From the NCBI GenBank assembly GCA_903928045.1, contig CAIYPH010000680.1, forward strand, positions 1-8,848: DNA of 8,848 nucleotides. Direction: 5' to 3'. The notes under the pieces were generated by a model. The model worked only from the letters and a program-made list of their open reading frames with translations. It was not told where the DNA came from and searched no databases. This DNA is from an uncultured Rhodospirillales bacterium. GTDB taxonomy: Bacteria; Pseudomonadota; Alphaproteobacteria; Acetobacterales; Acetobacteraceae. The translations under genes and the position numbers were made by a program. Positions 6,132 through 8,848 of this stretch are shown here, piece after piece. Position 1 is the first letter of the stretch. The number at the start of each line of letters is the position of its first letter.

Positions 6132-7119
6132 CGGCACGCAGCTCCGTACCAAGGGTTGCTCCAATCCGTGCCGCATCCGCCGCCGCGCCGCGCGTCTCGC
6201 GCCGCAGCAGGAAACTGCCGTCGGCGCGGGCGACGAGGCCGGTGAGATGCAGCGAGCCGTCCGGTTCCAGCCGGGCATAGCCGCCGATCGGCGTCTGGCA
6301 GGAACCATCGAGCGCATCGAGCAGCGCGCGCTCGGCGGTGGCGACCGCCTTGGCCTCGGGGTCCTCGATACCGGCGAGCAGCTCATGCAGCTCGGTATCG
6401 TCGGCCCGGACGGTGATGCCGACGATGCCCTGTCCGGCCGAGGGCACCATGAAATCCGGCGACAGCAGGATATCCGCCTCATGCCCGATCTCGAGCCGCT
6501 TGAGCCCGGCATAGGCCAGCAGCGAGGCGGTGACCCCGCCGCCGCGGACCTTGTCGAGCCGGGTCTGCACGTTGCCGCGGATGGTCGTCACCCGCAGGTC
6601 GGGCCGGGCGTGGAGCAGCTGGGCCTGGCGGCGCACCGAGCTGGTACCGATCACCGCGCCCTGCGGGAGGGCGGCCAGTGGGTTGGCCGGGTCGGCGGCG
6701 GCGCAGCCGGGGCCGAGGATCAGCGCGTCGCGGGCATCCTCGCGCTTGAGGGTGCAGGCCAGCACGATGCCGTCGGGCAGCTGGGTTTCGAGGTCCTTCA
6801 GCGAGTGGACGGCGAAATCGATCCGCCGGTCCGACAGCGCCTCGTGGATCTCCTTGGCGAACAGCCCCTTGCCGCCGATATCGGCCAACCGTGTGCCGGC
6901 GGCCTGGGTGACGTCACCGGTGGTGCTGATGATGTGCTCGGCAAAGGCGTTCATGCCGCGCAACACCGGGCAGAACGTGGTGAGCAGATGCAGGAAGTGG
7001 CGGGTCTGCCACAAAGCGAGCGGTGAGCCGCGGGTGCCGACGCGCAGGGGCAGCGAGCGGATGTGGTGCTTGGCGTGAGCGCCGGCCGGATGTGCGCGGG
7101 TGGGATGGGCAGGGTGCAT
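6106..7119 (-). CDS. hemC: Porphobilinogen deaminase (hydroxymethylbilane synthase) HemC
   Basis: The enzyme polymerises four porphobilinogen molecules into hydroxymethylbilane on a covalently bound dipyrromethane cofactor. The 337-residue product shows [14 protein letters not shown] (26-39), [16 protein letters not shown] (80-95), HSLKDLE (105-111, catalytic Asp109), [11 protein letters not shown] (157-167), [11 protein letters not shown] (180-190) and the cofactor-attachment motif GSCQTPIGG with Cys274. The start is the ATG at 7119 with an AGGA box 7 bases upstream; no other ATG, GTG or TTG occurs before the conserved core. This leaves a 25-residue N-terminal extension with six histidines among its first 19 residues, longer than in most HemC proteins. 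It is the first gene of a five-gene overlapping operon and is divergent from tsaD; its promoter must lie in the 42-base gap or within the tsaD coding region. Confidence 0.97.
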   Translation of the reverse strand: MHPAHPTRAHPAGAHAKHHIRSLPLRVGTRGSPLALWQTRHFLHLLTTFCPVLRGMNAFAEHIISTTGDVTQAAGTRLADIGGKGLFAKEIHEALSDRRIDFAVHSLKDLETQLPDGIVLACTLKREDARDALILGPGCAAADPANPLAALPQGAVIGTSSVRRQAQLLHARPDLRVTTIRGNVQTRLDKVRGGGVTASLLAYAGLKRLEIGHEADILLSPDFMVPSAGQGIVGITVRADDTELHELLAGIEDPEAKAVATAERALLDALDGSCQTPIGGYARLEPDGSLHLTGLVARADGSFLLRRETRGAAADAARIGATLGTELRADAPRDIFA

Positions 7120-7161
7120 GGCATTGTCCTAGAACCACGCCGTCCTAAAGGAAAGATCAGC
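7120..7161. promoter_or_regulatory. 42-base divergent hemC/tsaD start region
   Basis: Only 42 bases separate the two start codons. Both ribosome sites are visible: AGGA for hemC (7130-7127, minus) and AAAGGAAAG for tsaD (7148-7156, plus). The hexamer GTCCTA occurs twice, at 7126-7131 and 7142-7147. A weak plus-strand match, TTGTCC (7125-7130) with TAAAGG 16 bases on, would start transcription almost at the tsaD ATG and leave out its ribosome site, so I do not trust it. Promoters for one or both genes probably lie inside the opposite gene. Confidence 0.35.
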
Positions 7162-8199
7162 ATGCGTCCCGTGCTTGGAATCGAAACCTCCTGCGACGAG
7201 ACCGCAGCCGCCGTGCTGGCCTCGGACGGTACGGTGCTGTCCGAGCTGGTGCTGAGCCAGCGCGAGCATTCGGCCTTCGGCGGCGTGGTGCCGGAGATCG
7301 CGGCGCGGGCGCATATCGCCCATTTGCCGGCGATGGTGGCCGAGGCGATGGGCAAGGCCGGGCTGGGCTTCGCCGATCTCGAAGCCGTGGCGGCCACCTC
7401 GGGCCCTGGGTTGATCGGCGGGCTGATCGTCGGCTCCGGATTCGCCAAGGGCGTCGCCATCACCGCCGGCGTGCCGTTCATCGGCATCAACCACCTGGAG
7501 GCGCATGCGCTGACGGCGCGGCTGACGGATGGGGTGGCATTTCCGTATCTGCTGATGCTGGTCTCCGGCGGGCATTGCCAGTGCGTGCTGGTGGAGGCGG
7601 TGGGGCGGTACCGGCGGCTCGGCGGCACGATCGACGACGCGGTGGGCGAAGCGTTCGACAAGGTGGCCAAGCTGCTCGGGCTTGGCTGGCCGGGCGGGCC
7701 GGGGGTGGAGCGGTTGGCGGCGTCGGGCGATCCGCGCCGTTTCGCCTTGCCGCGGCCGCTGCGGGGGCGGGCGGGGTGCGACTTCTCGTTTTCCGGGCTG
7801 AAAACCGCCGTCGCCCATGTCGTCGCGGCATATCCGGCCGGGCCGCTGCCGGGCCGGGAGGCCGCCGATATCGCCGCGAGTTTCCAGGCCGCGGTGGCGG
7901 ATGTGATGGCCGATCGGGCGGCGCATGCGCTGGCGATGGCGCCGGACGCGCGCACGCTGGTGGTGGCCGGCGGGGTGGCGGCCAATACCGCGATCCGCGC
8001 TGCCCTGGCGGGGGAGGCGGCGCGGGTGGGCGTGGGCTTCGTCGCGCCGCCGCTGCGGCTGTGCGGCGACAATGCGGTGATGGTGGCCTGGGCGGGGATC
8101 GAGCGGCTGCGCCATGGCGCGACGACGCCGATCAGCCAGAAGCCGCGCCCGCGCTGGCCGCTCGACAGTGCGGACATGGCGTTGGAGTCTCCTATTTAA
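7162..8199 (+). CDS. tsaD: tRNA N6-adenosine threonylcarbamoyltransferase TsaD (Gcp/Kae1/YgjD)
   Basis: TsaD transfers the threonylcarbamoyl group from threonylcarbamoyl-AMP to A37 of ANN-decoding tRNAs, working with TsaB, TsaE and TsaC (none in view). The 345-residue product has the full ASKHA-fold signature: [13 protein letters not shown] (6-18), [18 protein letters not shown] (34-51), the metal ligands His111 and His115 in [14 protein letters not shown] (133-140), [20 protein letters not shown] (155-174), [10 protein letters not shown] (208-217), [12 protein letters not shown] (268-279) and CGDNAVM (301-307) with the third metal ligand Asp303. The start at 7162 is supported by the AAAGGAAAG box and by the canonical [10 protein letters not shown]-terminus; an upstream in-frame region is antisense to hemC. 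Downstream it converges on a hypothetical gene with 18 bases between the stops. Confidence 0.98.
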   Translation: MRPVLGIETSCDETAAAVLASDGTVLSELVLSQREHSAFGGVVPEIAARAHIAHLPAMVAEAMGKAGLGFADLEAVAATSGPGLIGGLIVGSGFAKGVAITAGVPFIGINHLEAHALTARLTDGVAFPYLLMLVSGGHCQCVLVEAVGRYRRLGGTIDDAVGEAFDKVAKLLGLGWPGGPGVERLAASGDPRRFALPRPLRGRAGCDFSFSGLKTAVAHVVAAYPAGPLPGREAADIAASFQAAVADVMADRAAHALAMAPDARTLVVAGGVAANTAIRAALAGEAARVGVGFVAPPLRLCGDNAVMVAWAGIERLRHGATTPISQKPRPRWPLDSADMALESPI

Positions 8200-8213
8200 T
8201 TGCGATATCGTAA
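8200..8213. promoter_or_regulatory. Near-perfect palindrome in an AT-rich patch between convergent stops
   Basis: TTGCGATATCGTAA is palindromic over 14 bases except for one pair (G/T), with a perfect CGATATCG core at 8203-8210, and it is framed by AATTG (8198-8202) and CAATT (8214-8218). It sits in a patch (about 8190-8220) far more AT-rich than its surroundings. It resembles a repressor operator in form but lies between two gene ends, so it has no obvious promoter to control. Confidence 0.3.
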
Positions 8214-8217
8214 CAAT

Positions 8218-8700
8218 TTAGGCGTGCACCGGCGGCATGGCCGGGAGCGCCGTGCGCCTTCGTCGCTCGCGCAAGGTGGGGACGGCGCACGCGAGGGGCG
8301 TGGCCGGGCGCGGCGCGTCAATGATCCTGTGCCACGGCGCGGCCGGGCGGCGGGTGAGGGATGCCGGGCGCGGCTGCCGCGTGCGGCGCGGGCGCACCTC
8401 GCCTGCCCGCACGCGCTGGCGCTGGCGGCGGGTCGCGCCGATCGGGGCATTGGTGATGGGGGCAATGGTGATGGGAGCGGGCAGCCCGGCCGGTGCTGCC
8501 GCGATGCGCAGCATGAGGGCGGCGAAATCCTGGCCGAGTTGATGCAGGCCCGCCCAGAGGGCGCGGCCGCCGGGCAGAAAGCGCCAGAACCAGGAGGGGC
8601 CGGCGATGGTGGCGATCAGCGCGCACACGGCCTCGGCCAGACGGACCGCGGGATGCGGCTCGCCGGGGCGTAGCTCGGGGTGTGTGGGCCTGATGTTCAT
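8218..8700 (-). CDS. Hypothetical protein, hydrophobic N-terminal half and Arg/Pro-rich tail
   Basis: I do not recognise this 160-residue protein. Residues about 18-75 are rich in hydrophobic and aromatic residues (AEAVCALIATIAG, PSWFWRFLPGGRALW, FAALMLRIAAAPAG) and could hold one or two membrane-associated helices; the short repeat ITIAPITNAPI (77-87) follows. From about residue 88 the chain is strongly basic and Pro-rich (Arg-rich runs, RERRRRT near the end) and looks disordered. Codons in the first half show strong G/C third positions, as in the neighbouring genes. A sigma70-like promoter lies directly upstream, and no ribosome site precedes the ATG at 8700. An overlapping frame starting at 8716 is less likely. 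That a gene exists here is probable; the C-terminal end could be a degenerate or frameshifted continuation. Confidence 0.55.
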   Translation of the reverse strand: MNIRPTHPELRPGEPHPAVRLAEAVCALIATIAGPSWFWRFLPGGRALWAGLHQLGQDFAALMLRIAAAPAGLPAPITIAPITNAPIGATRRQRQRVRAGEVRPRRTRQPRPASLTRRPAAPWHRIIDAPRPATPLACAVPTLRERRRRTALPAMPPVHA

Positions 8701-8706
8701 GATATG

Positions 8707-8735
8707 TTTCTAGCATCGCGAACAGGGCGTGTAAA
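8707..8735 (-). promoter_or_regulatory. Sigma70-like promoter for the hypothetical gene, predicting a leaderless mRNA
   Basis: Reading the minus strand, TTTACA (8735-8730; five of six match TTGACA) is followed after exactly 17 bases by TAGAAA (8712-8707; four of six match TATAAT). The expected start of transcription, about 7 bases on, falls at or beside the A of the ATG at 8700. The intervening CATATC has no ribosome-binding sequence, which fits leaderless initiation. Confidence 0.6.
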
Positions 8736-8820
8736 GGGTTTTTTGCCCATATAGTGCGATTTTTGGAAAAAATGCTGGGCGACGCATGAGCCGGCCCGCG
8801 ATGGTTCGCGTATTAGGAAG

Positions 8821-8848
8821 GAAGCGCTTCTTTTTTGGGAAAAAAGAA
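8821..8848 (+). repeat. Partial second copy of the intergenic repeat, cut by the window edge
   Basis: GAAGCGCTTC (8821-8830) is a perfect 10-base palindrome. TTCTTTTTT (8828-8836) pairs with AAAAAAGAA (8840-8848) around GGG. This matches the left end of the element at 1151-1178 apart from a few substitutions and one length difference, in the same orientation on the plus strand. The rest of the 8701-8820 region, apart from the promoter near 8707-8735, holds AT-rich sequence with no gene that I can see. Confidence 0.6.

Noticed and set aside
4609..7119. Search for tRNA, rRNA, CRISPR or insertion-sequence features in and around the hem operon
   Set aside because: All sequence is accounted for by overlapping coding regions; no cloverleaf, spaced direct repeats or transposase motifs were seen.
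6951..8177. Open frame of 408 codons on the minus strand with an AGGAG before its ATG
   Set aside because: It lies antisense to the whole of tsaD, has low-complexity Ser/Ala/Pro composition and no domain. The AGGAG is probably chance, though the palindrome next to it is reported as a finding.

Overview
The window is very GC-rich chromosomal DNA with strong G/C preference at third codon positions. Gene order and protein families fit an alphaproteobacterium. The divergent tsaD/hemC pair, followed by hemC-hemD-COG4223-hemY, is a layout typical of Alphaproteobacteria. The AAGCGCTTCTTT...AAAGAAGC-type intergenic repeat and the protein variants make Acetobacteraceae (Acidiphilium-like) my best guess, from memory of such genomes and not from a search.

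Layout, left to right. (1) 1-1091, minus: a periplasmic branched-chain-amino-acid-type ABC substrate-binding protein whose 3' end lies outside the window. (2) 1151-1292: an AT-rich intergenic element with hairpin-forming, mutually inverted ends. (3) 1303-1920, minus: a YqgE/AlgH (UPF0301) protein, divergent from (4) 2074-2559, plus: a Prx5-type peroxiredoxin. (5) A strong GC hairpin at 2568-2597 separates the peroxiredoxin from a convergent minus-strand operon. (6) 2601-7119, minus: hemC, hemD, a mitofilin-like membrane protein (COG4223), hemY and a pentapeptide-repeat protein. Each start codon overlaps the preceding stop, by 26, 4, 1 and 1 bases in order of transcription. (7) 7162-8199, plus: tsaD, only 42 bases from hemC and divergent from it. 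(8) 8218-8700, minus: an unrecognised 160-residue protein behind a good sigma70-like promoter that places the transcript start on or beside the ATG. (9) 8821-8848: the beginning of a second copy of the element seen at 1151, cut by the window edge.

Together the centre is a tetrapyrrole module. HemC and HemD make hydroxymethylbilane and then uroporphyrinogen III. COG4223 and HemY are inner-membrane proteins that travel with these genes, and the pentapeptide protein looks like a translationally coupled add-on. TsaD is the tRNA t6A enzyme. YqgE and the peroxiredoxin are housekeeping or stress genes. No RNA gene, insertion sequence, CRISPR array or phage gene is visible, and I see no clear new multi-gene system. 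The points most worth checking are the composite repeat element, the hemY-coupled pentapeptide gene, the metal-ribbon tail of HemY, the His-rich start of HemC and the apparently leaderless hypothetical gene.
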